The notes under the pieces are model-generated. The model was not told the origin of the DNA. It did no database searches and saw only the letters and a list, made by a program, of their open reading frames with translations. Positions 7,215-14,594 of a DNA stretch of 33,828 nt are shown piece by piece (position 1 is the stretch's first letter; the number at the start of each line of letters is the position of its first letter). The DNA comes from Pseudomonadota bacterium (GTDB lineage Bacteria > Desulfobacterota > Desulfovibrionia > Desulfovibrionales > Desulfovibrionaceae), in NCBI GenBank assembly GCA_023426275.1, contig JAFABC010000038.1:1-33828 (forward strand). The letters are read 5' to 3'. A program made the position numbers and the translations under genes.

Positions 7215-9185
7215 ATGAAAAACGAGCCCCGCGCGTGCGACACGCCGCCGCTGACCCGGGAAATGCTCCTGGCCTGGCATCTGCGCGATGACATCCGGGC
7301 CGGCCGCAGCCTGGACGATCCCGAAACACGCCTGGATTTCCGCCTGTGGTGGCTCTCCTCCGCCCATCTGGCCTTTCCGGCCATGGCCGAACCGCCCCAC
7401 CCGGAGGACGTGCGGCTGGCCGGCGACATCGTCCGACCGGCCACGGGCCCGGACGACGCCGCCGTCACCCGGCTGATGGACGCGGTCGCCCGGCTGCGCA
7501 AGGACGACGCGCCGGCCCACGACAGCGACACCGTGGCCGGCCGCCGGACCCTGGCCGTGTGGTATTACGTCTGCGTCGTGCCGGAGCTCTCGCTTTTTCC
7601 GCTTCTCGACGCCCGGGAACGGGCCTGGCTGCTGGAGCCGGTGAGCCCGCCCCTGCCGCCGTTCGGTCTGGCCCCCACGCGGCTGGCCCGGCTGACCTGG
7701 GAAAGCCGCACCGACGTCCGGGCCGCCATCGACCTCGACAGTCCCGAAGGCCCCCTCGATCTGCTCGCCTGGTACTGGACCTACGGCGTCCGGGAAATGC
7801 GGCACCAGGGCTATTGCCCCTGGCAGGAAACCGCCGCGCTGACGCACCCCACCGCGGACAGCGCCGGCCTCGCCCCCCTGGACTGGCTGGCCTGGTGGGC
7901 CGACGCCTCGGCCCGCACCAAGTTCAACCCGGCGACACCAGAAGGCCGGGCCGGCCTTCGGGACTGGCTCCGCGAAACCGGGCTGGCCGGGCAGGCCGCC
8001 GCGGCCCTGCGCCCCGGCGACGACTCGCGGCGGGCCGCCGCCTGCGCCCTGCCGCCCCGCCACCCCTTCGGGGCCAACATCATCGGCTACGCCCGGGGCG
8101 AACTCGGCATCGGCGAGGATTCGCGCATGTGCGCCCTGTCCCTGGGGCAGGCCGAAACGCCCTTTGCCGTGGTCAATATTCCCGTGGGTTCCAACACCCG
8201 GGAAAACGACGCCTATCTCGACGGCTGCCTGAGCGAGGACGCTCCCTACCCGGTCAATATCTTCTGCCTCACCGGCCTGGACACGGCCAGGATGTGGCTG
8301 GAACGCGGCCGGGCGCTTTTTTCCGGGCGTGTCAACATCGGCTACTGGCCCTGGGAGCTGCCGGTCTGGCCCGAGGCCATGGCCGGGGCCTACGAACTGG
8401 TGGACGAGTTGTGGGTGTCGAGCGCCTACACCCGGGACGCCTTTGCCAAAACCGCGCCCGTACCCGTGCGGCTTATGCCCATGGCCGTGTCCGTGGACCG
8501 CATCCGGCCGTTGCCGCGCTCCGCCTTCGGCCTGCCCGAGGACCGGTTCCTGTTTCTCTACACCTTCGACTGCAATTCCTATCTGGCCCGCAAGCACCCA
8601 CTGGCCGCCATCGAGACGTTCCAGGCGGCCTTTCCCCGGGGCGACGAACCGGTCGGACTCGTGCTCAAGACCATGAACGCCCGGGATGACGATCCACGCT
8701 GGGCGCATCTGGCCCGGGCGGCCGCCAGGGATGCGCGCATCCTTTTTCTGCACGGGACAATGGACCGGGGCGACGTGCTCGGCCTGTTCGCGGCCTGCGA
8801 CGCCTACGTCTCCCCGCATCGGGCGGAAGGTTTCGGGAGAACCCTGGCCGAGGCCATGCTGCTCGGCAAGCCGGTGGTGGCCACGGGCTATTCGGGAAAC
8901 GCGGATTTTCTCACGCCGGCCACGGGGTTTCCCGTGCCCTACCGGCTGACGGCCGTGGGGCCGGACGAATACCCGTTCGGGCACGGCCTGCTCTGGGCCG
9001 AACCCGATGCCGACGCCCTGGCCGGGGCCATGCGGCGGGCGGTCCGGGAACCGGAACTGGCGCGACGCCGGGCGGCGGCCGGGCAGGAGCTCATCGCCAG
9101 CCGTCACCATCCCCTGGCCGTGGGCCGGGCCTACCGGGAACGCCTGCTGGAGCTTGCGGCACGCGCGCCCGACCGACGCGGCTGA
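7215..9185 (+). CDS. GT4-like glycosyltransferase with repeat-containing N-terminal half
   Basis: The 656-residue protein has a C-terminal half (about 285-650) of GT-B glycosyltransferase type: GYARGELGIGE near 291, GYWPWELPVW near 376, and the nucleotide-sugar-binding region with the E-x7-E motif in EGFGRTLAE (E538, E546). Family 4 enzymes transfer sugars from activated donors in the cytoplasm. The first 280 residues are different: three similar segments (about 33-50, 174-192 and 238-256) share a D/TPEx-RLDxRxWW-like pattern (LDDPETRLDFRLWW, LDSPEGPLDLLAWYW, ATPEGRAGLRDWL). The ATG at 7215 has AGGA a few bases upstream; the TTG at 7179 is less likely. With the O-antigen ligase-like gene nearby it suggests surface glycan work or protein glycosylation, but the acceptor cannot be told. 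Confidence 0.82.
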   Translation: MKNEPRACDTPPLTREMLLAWHLRDDIRAGRSLDDPETRLDFRLWWLSSAHLAFPAMAEPPHPEDVRLAGDIVRPATGPDDAAVTRLMDAVARLRKDDAPAHDSDTVAGRRTLAVWYYVCVVPELSLFPLLDARERAWLLEPVSPPLPPFGLAPTRLARLTWESRTDVRAAIDLDSPEGPLDLLAWYWTYGVREMRHQGYCPWQETAALTHPTADSAGLAPLDWLAWWADASARTKFNPATPEGRAGLRDWLRETGLAGQAAAALRPGDDSRRAAACALPPRHPFGANIIGYARGELGIGEDSRMCALSLGQAETPFAVVNIPVGSNTRENDAYLDGCLSEDAPYPVNIFCLTGLDTARMWLERGRALFSGRVNIGYWPWELPVWPEAMAGAYELVDELWVSSAYTRDAFAKTAPVPVRLMPMAVSVDRIRPLPRSAFGLPEDRFLFLYTFDCNSYLARKHPLAAIETFQAAFPRGDEPVGLVLKTMNARDDDPRWAHLARAAARDARILFLHGTMDRGDVLGLFAACDAYVSPHRAEGFGRTLAEAMLLGKPVVATGYSGNADFLTPATGFPVPYRLTAVGPDEYPFGHGLLWAEPDADALAGAMRRAVREPELARRRAAAGQELIASRHHPLAVGRAYRERLLELAARAPDRRG

Positions 9186-9200
9186 CGTCCCGCCCCCCGG

Positions 9201-9467
9201 CTATTTTTCCTTACGAAACGACAGCAGCCGCAACAGCCCGACAAACGCCCCGCCAAGGTCCTGCCAGGCCCAGCCCCACAGGCGGTCGAAAAAGCCATGG
9301 CTGTACACGCCCTGGGCATGAAAACTCATGTTGTCGCCCACCCGGCCATACAGGCTGGACGGCCCGACTTCACCATGGGACTCGGACGCCTTCGTCTCCG
9401 TCTCCGACGCCGCCGGGGATTCCTTGAACACCAAATCGACCGTCTCGGGGATTTTCTTCTCGGCCAT
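9201..9467 (-). CDS. Small hypothetical protein, 88 residues
   Basis: I do not recognise this protein. It starts at an ATG with an AGGATGAG sequence upstream. Residues 1-35 are acidic and polar (MAEKKIPETVDLVF, then a Ser/Glu/Thr-rich stretch). The C-terminal third is aromatic and amphipathic, with FFDRLWGWAW followed by LGGAFVGLLRLL and a basic end. The C-terminus could associate with a membrane. It lies downstream of the PqqD-like gene on the same strand, with a GC hairpin between them, and is convergent with the glycosyltransferase gene. The open frame continues upstream, but only this segment has a start with a plausible ribosome-binding site. Confidence 0.55.
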   Translation of the reverse strand: MAEKKIPETVDLVFKESPAASETETKASESHGEVGPSSLYGRVGDNMSFHAQGVYSHGFFDRLWGWAWQDLGGAFVGLLRLLSFRKEK

Positions 9468-9545
9468 CGTCTCATCCTGCCCAAAAGTTTCGGGTGTCAC
9501 GGCGCGGCCAGGGCACGACCGGGAGTCTGAAGCCGGGAGAGGCAC

Positions 9546-9575
9546 GGCCCCTCCGACCAGCGGAGGCCTCTTTTT
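9546..9575 (-). repeat. GC-rich hairpin after the PqqD-like gene
   Basis: CCTCCG (9550-9555), loop ACCAG, CGGAGG (9561-9566) form a hairpin immediately beyond the stop codon of the PqqD-like gene, with extra GG/CC pairs outside. On the plus strand it is followed by TCTTTTT, so it could also stop transcripts running that way. It is a divergent member of the 3'-end element family found elsewhere in the window. Confidence 0.5.
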
Positions 9576-10003
9576 CAGGACTCCTCGTTCTCCGGCATCC
9601 CGGGCGCAAGGCCGGCCACGGCCACGGCGCCACGCCGGCCGAGTTGGCGCAAAAATTCCGCCACGGCCAGTTCGGCCTCGCGGGCGTCCAGATTGTAGCG
9701 GTCGGCCAGGGCGGTCGCAATGGCGCCGGCCGAGCGACGGCCGTCGATCAGCCGCCACACGGCCGAGCCCATCTCGTCGAGTTCCACGGTCTTGCGCAGC
9801 GCCCGTCCGTCCCACAGGCCCAACCGCCGGGTCAACCCGGCCAGGGCCGGACGCACGGCCACGGGCAGGGACAGACGCACGCAGCCGGACGGCGCCTCGC
9901 TCACGCCGACGTCACGGTTGGCCACCGGCACCATGGCCAGGGCCCGACGTCGGGAAAGGCCGGCATCGGGCCGGACAACCGTCTTTTTTCTAAAGGGAAA
10001 CAC
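9575..10003 (-). CDS. PqqD-like protein (stand-alone RiPP recognition element fold)
   Basis: The 142-residue protein contains a PqqD-type domain at about 60-130. It shows RKTVELDEMGSAVWRLIDG, then SAGAIATALADRY and a helix-rich AVAEFLRQLGRRG, the winged-helix pattern of PqqD and RiPP recognition elements. Such domains bind leader peptides in pyrroloquinoline quinone and other peptide-modification pathways. No radical SAM enzyme, PqqA-like peptide or other PQQ gene is in the window, so its partner is unknown. The chosen start is GTG at 10003, inside the last 14 bases of the upstream gene, which suggests translational coupling. A later ATG (MVPVANRD) would shorten it by 23 residues and remains possible. 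Confidence 0.65.
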   Translation of the reverse strand: MFPFRKKTVVRPDAGLSRRRALAMVPVANRDVGVSEAPSGCVRLSLPVAVRPALAGLTRRLGLWDGRALRKTVELDEMGSAVWRLIDGRRSAGAIATALADRYNLDAREAELAVAEFLRQLGRRGAVAVAGLAPGMPENEES

Positions 10004-10874
10004 AGCCTGCCGCCGTTTTTTCAAGCCAGTCGCGCTCCACCGGACGTCTGGCCCGCAGCGCCGCGCCCAGCAGCTTGTTTGTGGCCGCATCATGGCGCAG
10101 GACCGCCAACAGGCCCTGTCGCCCCAGCCACCGGGCGACCCCGTCGAGCAGTCCCCGGCCCTGCCGCCGGGCCAGCCAGACGGCCGGGCAGCCGCGCAGG
10201 GCTCCCGCTTGCCTGTCGCACCGCTCTTCCAGGCCGAACGCGTGGGCAGCCACATCCCCCAGGGCGCCGCGGCCAAGCAGCACGTCGGCCGGGGCCAGCC
10301 GCACCACGTCGAGCCGCCTATCACCGGCGGCAAAAGCCAGGGAAAACCGCCCCGGCACGAACTCGAACCCGGTCAGGGCAAAGCCGGAAGGCGCGACAAA
10401 GGACAGACCGTACAACCGAAAGGCCGGCGGTCCCGGATCATGATGGCGCAGGCCGGCCAGCGCTTCCCCGACGCGGTCGCACCGGGCCGCATCGGGACCT
10501 TCGCCATCGCCAAAGGCCTGGAACACGGCGACCAGCCCGCACTCGGGACAAAAAAGCGCCGCGCCGCGCCCGCCCCGGCCGTCCAGGGACCAGGACAAGG
10601 GGGTCAGCTCGAAACCGTCCAGCGCGGCGCACCAGGATCGGGGCAACTCCCCCCCGGTCGTGACGCCGCCCGTGGGCGCAAGCCCCCGCAAGGCCGCCTT
10701 CAAACCGGCCCGCCCGGCGCCGACCCGCCATTTCAACTCGAAGGCCGGGCCGTCCTCGTCCTCGAAATAGAGATAGTGCAGCCCCAGACGCGCCGGTCGC
10801 CAGGACGCCGGCACCGGCAGGGAAAGGCCGTTCCAGGCCACGGGCATCGAATCAGCGGAATTCGCGACGCGCAT
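9990..10874 (-). CDS. Hypothetical protein with two similar halves
   Basis: This 294-residue soluble protein is not one I can assign. Each half begins with a similar beta-rich segment: WNGLSLPVPASWRPARL near residue 14 and LYGLSFVAPSGFALTGF near residue 154. Each is followed by a strand-rich F/L-E-x-x-W or F-S-L-A-F stretch, which suggests an internal duplication of about 140 residues. A CPEC pair sits near residue 109. It overlaps the PqqD-like gene by 14 bases and so probably works with it. The first ATG has a poor ribosome-binding site, and an ATG nine codons later is an alternative start. Confidence 0.6.
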   Translation of the reverse strand: MRVANSADSMPVAWNGLSLPVPASWRPARLGLHYLYFEDEDGPAFELKWRVGAGRAGLKAALRGLAPTGGVTTGGELPRSWCAALDGFELTPLSWSLDGRGGRGAALFCPECGLVAVFQAFGDGEGPDAARCDRVGEALAGLRHHDPGPPAFRLYGLSFVAPSGFALTGFEFVPGRFSLAFAAGDRRLDVVRLAPADVLLGRGALGDVAAHAFGLEERCDRQAGALRGCPAVWLARRQGRGLLDGVARWLGRQGLLAVLRHDAATNKLLGAALRARRPVERDWLEKTAAGCVSL

Positions 10875-11045
10875 GGAGCCAGTGTAGGCCAGGGGGGCAG
10901 CCGGGACAAGCCATGGCCCGGGCGTCAGGCTTTCGGTTGCGCGCCCGGGGCATCGGCGCTATGGCCCCTCAGGCGTGAGCAGGCCGGACGACCGTCGCCC
11001 TCCCGTCGCCCCGCCGTGTTCCCTGTCGTTGTCCCGGAAGGTTCC

Positions 11046-11597
11046 ATGGATTTCACCGCACCCGCCCAACTCGTCGGCTACCTGGCTTTTTTCCTCGGCG
11101 TCATCGCCTTTGCCCAACGCCTCGACTGGAAGCTGAAGTTTCTGGTCGGCAGCGAATGCGTGGCCTACACCGCGCATTTTTTCCTGCTCGGCAACAATGC
11201 CGCGGCGGTCAGCGCCGCCCTGGCCTCCCTGCGCACCTTTGCTTCGCTCAAGACCCGTTCCGCCTGGGTGGCCGGCTTTTTTCTGCTCGCCAACATCGTC
11301 CTCGGCCTGGCCGTGGCCACCTCGTGGGCGGCCATCTTCCCCATCGCGGCCGGCGTGTCGGGCACGGTGGCGGTCTTTTTTCTGCGCGGCGTCGCCATGC
11401 GGCTGCTGCTGTTGTGCGCCACGCTGTGCTGGCTGACCAACAACATCCTGTCGGGCTCCATCGGCGGCACCCTGCTCGAATCGAGCATCGCCCTGGTCAA
11501 CGCCACAACCATGCTGCGGCTGTGGTGGACCGGCCGGGTCCCCCAAAGAACCAGGAGAGGCGCTGCCTCTCCCGGACCTCTCCGCCGGGGGGCATGA
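11046..11597 (+). CDS. YgjV-family inner membrane protein
   Basis: The 183-residue protein has about five or six hydrophobic segments and matches the YgjV (Imp-YgjV) pattern: an N-terminal QLVGYLAFFLGVIAFAQ, then a helical hairpin around LRTFASLKTR, and WLTNNILSGSIGGTLLE near the C-terminus. The length is about that of the E. coli protein. The function of the family is unknown. GGAAGG five bases before the ATG decides the start. The last 20 or so residues (after RLWWTG) are Arg/Pro/Gly-rich and are encoded by the GC-rich repeat element in which the stop codon lies, so the native C-terminus appears to have been extended by the repeat. Confidence 0.8.
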   Translation: MDFTAPAQLVGYLAFFLGVIAFAQRLDWKLKFLVGSECVAYTAHFFLLGNNAAAVSAALASLRTFASLKTRSAWVAGFFLLANIVLGLAVATSWAAIFPIAAGVSGTVAVFFLRGVAMRLLLLCATLCWLTNNILSGSIGGTLLESSIALVNATTMLRLWWTGRVPQRTRRGAASPGPLRRGA

Positions 11598-11656
11598 TGC
11601 TCCCCCCTTTCGGGAGGGTCCGGGAGGGGGTGACCCCCTCCCGGCCGCCGGAGGCA
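11554..11656. repeat. Paired GC-rich hairpin elements between convergent genes
   Basis: Three hairpins stand in a row. GGAGAGGC (11554-11561) pairs with GCCTCTCC (11565-11572). GGGGGGCAT (11587-11595) pairs with ATGCTCCCC after one base. CCGGGAGGGGGT (11620-11631) pairs perfectly with ACCCCCTCCCGG (11633-11644). The right end, CCGCCGGAGGCA, faces the histidine kinase stop codon 19 bases away. The region probably serves as a two-way terminator for ygjV-like and kinase genes, although no T-run follows. Confidence 0.75.
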
Positions 11657-11675
11657 TTGCTTTCCGTAACCCGGA

Positions 11676-13112
11676 CTAGAGCACCGGCTCCATGGGCAGG
11701 ATGAAAAAGAAGTTGTTCCCCAGCGACGTGGCTTCGTAGCCTTCGACGCCGCCGTGCAGGCGCACCACCTCGCGGATGAAGTAGAGGCCGTGACCGGTGC
11801 CGTACTCGCCCGAGGCGTTTTCGCCCCGCACGCCCTCCTCGAACAGGTGGGCGGCGGTTTCCGGCGGAATGGGCGGCCCGGAGGTGAACACGTTGAGCTT
11901 GATGCCGTCGCGGCCGGGACCGAAGAAGTTTTCCTTGCGCTCCCAGCCAAAGGAGATGAACCGCCGCTTGCGCCCGGACGCGTCCGTGACCTCGCGGGTG
12001 TACTTGACGGCGTTGGAAAAGAGATTGGCATAGACCTGACTGATCAGGCCGATATCCACCACCACCTCGATTTCCTGGTCGGGCACGCCGCCCAGGGAGG
12101 TGTCGATCTCAATGCCGCGTTCCTCGAACCGGGGCCGGTAGCGCTCCAATTGCAGGTCGATGACCTGCTTTTTGAAGTTGCAGGCCCGCTTTTCCAGCAC
12201 GTAGCGGCCTTCCTCGAAGTGGGAACGCCGCAGCAGGGTTTCCAGAAACAGGCTCGTCTGCTCGTAGTGGGTCAGGATCTGGCGATACTGGTCCATGAGC
12301 CCTTCGTGAATGTAGCCGAGATCACGCAGCAGCTTGTCATGGGGCTGGCTGACGGGCTGGCCCGGATCGGCTTCGGCCTCGAACGTCTGCTTGAGCTTCC
12401 ACTCGAAAAACTTCAGCAGGTCGATCTTGGAGCGCAGCCGCTTGTAATAGAGCTTGAAATAGATGTTGGGCACAATGACGTTATGCCCGATGTCCTTGAC
12501 CAGACTGCGGATGAAGTGGAGATGTTCCTTGTTCTTGTTGGCCAGGATGCGGTTATGGAGCTGATAGCCGAACCGGTTGGCGTAACGCTCGAAAAAAAGC
12601 CGATCGTGTTCGCTCAGATCCTTGACCGGAAAAATTTCCAACATGCCGAACACGTCCTCCCGGGGCGTGAACGGCAGCTGGGAAATAAGCTCGTGATTGC
12701 CCTTGATGGGAATCAACAGCCGCCCTTCCCGCTCGATGGTCTTTTGCGGAAACGGCAGATCGGCCAGCTCCCCGGCGTCATGCGCCCGGCAGGCGTAGGC
12801 GCAGCGCCGGATGCTGCCGCTTTTATGATCCAGGACATAGAGGTTGCACTCCATGTCGAAAAACATTTTCGGGATCAGCAGGCAGACGGCGTACAGATGC
12901 TCCAGGGTGGGGAACTCCTGGGCCAGATCGAAAAAGATATTGAGCGAGATGCTTTGCAGGGTGGTAAAGCTATAGGCCTCGTAGTCGTCCATCTTCTGAT
13001 GGACGCGTCGGGCCACGGCCTCCAGCACATGACGGTCGAGCACGGAAGGATCGTCAGAAGCGCCGAGGCTCAGGGCGGTAAGCATCTCGGTGACGTCCGT
13101 GGCGCTGGTCAT
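11676..13112 (-). CDS. Soluble sensor histidine kinase with GAF-like domain
   Basis: The 478-residue protein has no membrane segment or signal peptide. A sensory region at about 65-185 has a GAF-like layout, including MECNLYVLDHKSG and a DVFGMLEIF strand. The candidate phosphoacceptor is H210 in KDIGHNVIVPN. The ATPase domain shows the N box NLFSNAVKYT (363-372) and glycine box GTGHGLYFI (438-446). About 150 residues separate the histidine from the N box, more than in typical kinases, and are charged and helical. The start at 13112 follows GGGAGGG at good spacing; the upstream frame extension has no such site. No response regulator gene lies nearby, so the partner is elsewhere. It is convergent with the YgjV-like gene. 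Confidence 0.82.
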   Translation of the reverse strand: MTSATDVTEMLTALSLGASDDPSVLDRHVLEAVARRVHQKMDDYEAYSFTTLQSISLNIFFDLAQEFPTLEHLYAVCLLIPKMFFDMECNLYVLDHKSGSIRRCAYACRAHDAGELADLPFPQKTIEREGRLLIPIKGNHELISQLPFTPREDVFGMLEIFPVKDLSEHDRLFFERYANRFGYQLHNRILANKNKEHLHFIRSLVKDIGHNVIVPNIYFKLYYKRLRSKIDLLKFFEWKLKQTFEAEADPGQPVSQPHDKLLRDLGYIHEGLMDQYRQILTHYEQTSLFLETLLRRSHFEEGRYVLEKRACNFKKQVIDLQLERYRPRFEERGIEIDTSLGGVPDQEIEVVVDIGLISQVYANLFSNAVKYTREVTDASGRKRRFISFGWERKENFFGPGRDGIKLNVFTSGPPIPPETAAHLFEEGVRGENASGEYGTGHGLYFIREVVRLHGGVEGYEATSLGNNFFFILPMEPVL

Positions 13113-13135
13113 GCGTGCCCTCCCGGATATGATTT

Positions 13136-13165
13136 CTTCACCCATACCCGCGATGGCGGGTGAAG
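13136..13165 (-). terminator. Hairpin between mobB-like and histidine kinase genes
   Basis: CTTCACCC (13136-13143) can pair with GGGTGAAG (13158-13165). An inner stem ACCCGC / GCGGGT (13146-13151 with 13156-13161) competes for part of the same bases. It sits in the 67-base gap after the tup-mobB operon on the minus strand. There is no T-run, so it may be a weak terminator, an RNA stability element or an attenuator. Confidence 0.35.
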
Positions 13166-13179
13166 ACAATACGCCCCGC

Positions 13180-13884
13180 TCAATCGATACGGATTTCGAC
13201 GGGCCCCGGCGAATAGCCCTTGAGCTCGCGCAACATGCCCCGGATGCCCGAGGCCAGGATGCGCTCGACAAAGGGATTGACGGTCAGGGGGCGGCCGCCG
13301 ACGGTCACGGTCATGGCCACCTGGGTGGTGGCGCAGTCCTCGGGCGTGGCCTTCCCGGCCAGGATTTCGGCGGCCAGGGCGGCGCAGCCTTCCCGGCCGC
13401 AGGCCCCGCAGTCGAGCCCCGGCAGGGCGAACCCCCGCTCCAGCACGGCGGCGGCCAGCGCCTCCACGCTTTCGAAATGCGGCAATCCGGACGCGCGCAC
13501 CGGACCGAAGGTGCCAAGGACCAGGGCCGGATCGGACAGCGCCCGCACCTCGTCGCCCTCGCGCAGCACCAGCACCCGGGGCGACACGGCGAACTCGCGT
13601 CCGCCTTCCATCACCAACACCTCGCCTTCGAGCATGGCGATCATGTCCGAGAGCTTGCGCGGATCGTTCCAGAACAGCGCGCTCTCGGTGGCGGCGATGG
13701 CGCCGACGGTCCGGCAATGCTTCAAAAAGCGGTCCGTGTCCGTGTCTTCCTTGTCGAGGCCGGGGTTGTGCGTGCACTTGAGCGCGCAGGGTTTCTCCCC
13801 CTGCCCCGCGAAATGGGCCACGAGCGCCTCGCACAGCGTCGTCTTGCCGGATTTTTTGAAACCGAGAACCTGCACGCCCTTCAT
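13180..13884 (-). CDS. MobB-like GTPase with C-terminal Fe-S motif
   Basis: The 234-residue protein begins like MobB, the GTP-binding adapter of molybdopterin guanine dinucleotide synthesis, with P-loop GFKKSGKTT (8-16) and the downstream CTHNPGLDKEDTDTDRF. The C-terminal part adds Cys159-x2-Cys162-x4-Cys167-x16-Cys184 (CGACGREGC, then EDC). This spacing is typical of a 4Fe-4S-binding domain of the kind found in acetyl-CoA synthase and electron-transport proteins. Its ATG lies inside the ATGA overlap with the tungstate ATPase gene and follows GGGAGG, so it belongs to the same operon. I infer a role in tungsten or molybdenum pterin cofactor maturation, for example for formate dehydrogenases; the Fe-S part is unexplained. 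Confidence 0.8.
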   Translation of the reverse strand: MKGVQVLGFKKSGKTTLCEALVAHFAGQGEKPCALKCTHNPGLDKEDTDTDRFLKHCRTVGAIAATESALFWNDPRKLSDMIAMLEGEVLVMEGGREFAVSPRVLVLREGDEVRALSDPALVLGTFGPVRASGLPHFESVEALAAAVLERGFALPGLDCGACGREGCAALAAEILAGKATPEDCATTQVAMTVTVGGRPLTVNPFVERILASGIRGMLRELKGYSPGPVEIRID

Positions 13885-14594
13885 GACTGCCTCCCTTGGC
13901 CGTCGGTTACAAAAACAAATTCCTGGTTGCCGTGACCGTCGGCAACGGGGGTGGCCAGACGTCCCTCGCGCAGCCAGAGGATATCGTCGCAAATGGCCCG
14001 CAGCCACTGGTGGTCGTGGCCGCTGATGACGAGGCTTGTGCCGTGCGCTTCGCGGGCGGTCAACACGGCCCGGCGCACCAGTTCGGCGCTGTCCCGGTCG
14101 AGGTTGGCCGTGGGCTCGTCGAGAAGCAGCACCCGGGGCCGCAGGGCCAGCCGGGCGGCCAGGGCCACCCGCTTGACCTCGCCGCCGGAAAGCTGCCGCC
14201 AGGAGCGCGCGGCGAACCGGGCCGGATCGAGGCCGACCTGGGTCAGGGCCGCGTCCACCCGCTCCCGGATGTCCGGAGCCCGGCGCACGGCCAGGCCGTA
14301 GCCCACATTGGCGCGCACCGAGCGTTTGAGCAGATACGGCTCCTGGGGAAAATAGGTGACCTCGCCGCGCAGTTCGTACTCGCGGCCAAGCGTCGGCTGT
14401 CCCCGGTAGCGCACTTCGCCCGAGGCCGGCGACTCCAGAAAGGCCAGCAGGCGCAGCAAGGTGCTCTTTCCGCCACCGTTGGGGCCGGCCAGCCCCAGGA
14501 TGACGCCGGCGGGAATGGTCAGGGCGTCGATGTGCAGGACTTCCCGCTCGACGTACCGCTGGGTGACACCGAAAAGTTCATAGAGCGCGCTCAT
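13881..14594 (-). CDS. tupC: Tungstate ABC transporter ATP-binding protein
   Basis: The 237-residue ATPase has Walker A GPNGGGKST (37-45), signature LSGGE (135-139), Walker B VLLLDEP (155-161) and the switch histidine H193 (SGHDHQW). It couples ATP hydrolysis to oxyanion uptake through the adjacent permease. Its place after tupA and tupB identifies it as TupC rather than ModC, and it lacks the C-terminal TOBE regulatory region of ModC. It overlaps tupB (14591-14594) and mobB-like (13881-13884) by ATGA, so translation is probably coupled along the operon. Confidence 0.88.
   Translation of the reverse strand: MSALYELFGVTQRYVEREVLHIDALTIPAGVILGLAGPNGGGKSTLLRLLAFLESPASGEVRYRGQPTLGREYELRGEVTYFPQEPYLLKRSVRANVGYGLAVRRAPDIRERVDAALTQVGLDPARFAARSWRQLSGGEVKRVALAARLALRPRVLLLDEPTANLDRDSAELVRRAVLTAREAHGTSLVISGHDHQWLRAICDDILWLREGRLATPVADGHGNQEFVFVTDGQGRQS

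Noticed and set aside
6879..9110. 743-residue minus-strand frame opposite the glycosyltransferase gene
   Set aside because: Shadow frame with no family likeness; the plus strand has GT-B motifs.
13885..14007. Longer start for the MobB-like protein
   Set aside because: The extra 41 residues overlap tupC, lack a ribosome-binding site and precede the conserved P-loop start of the family.
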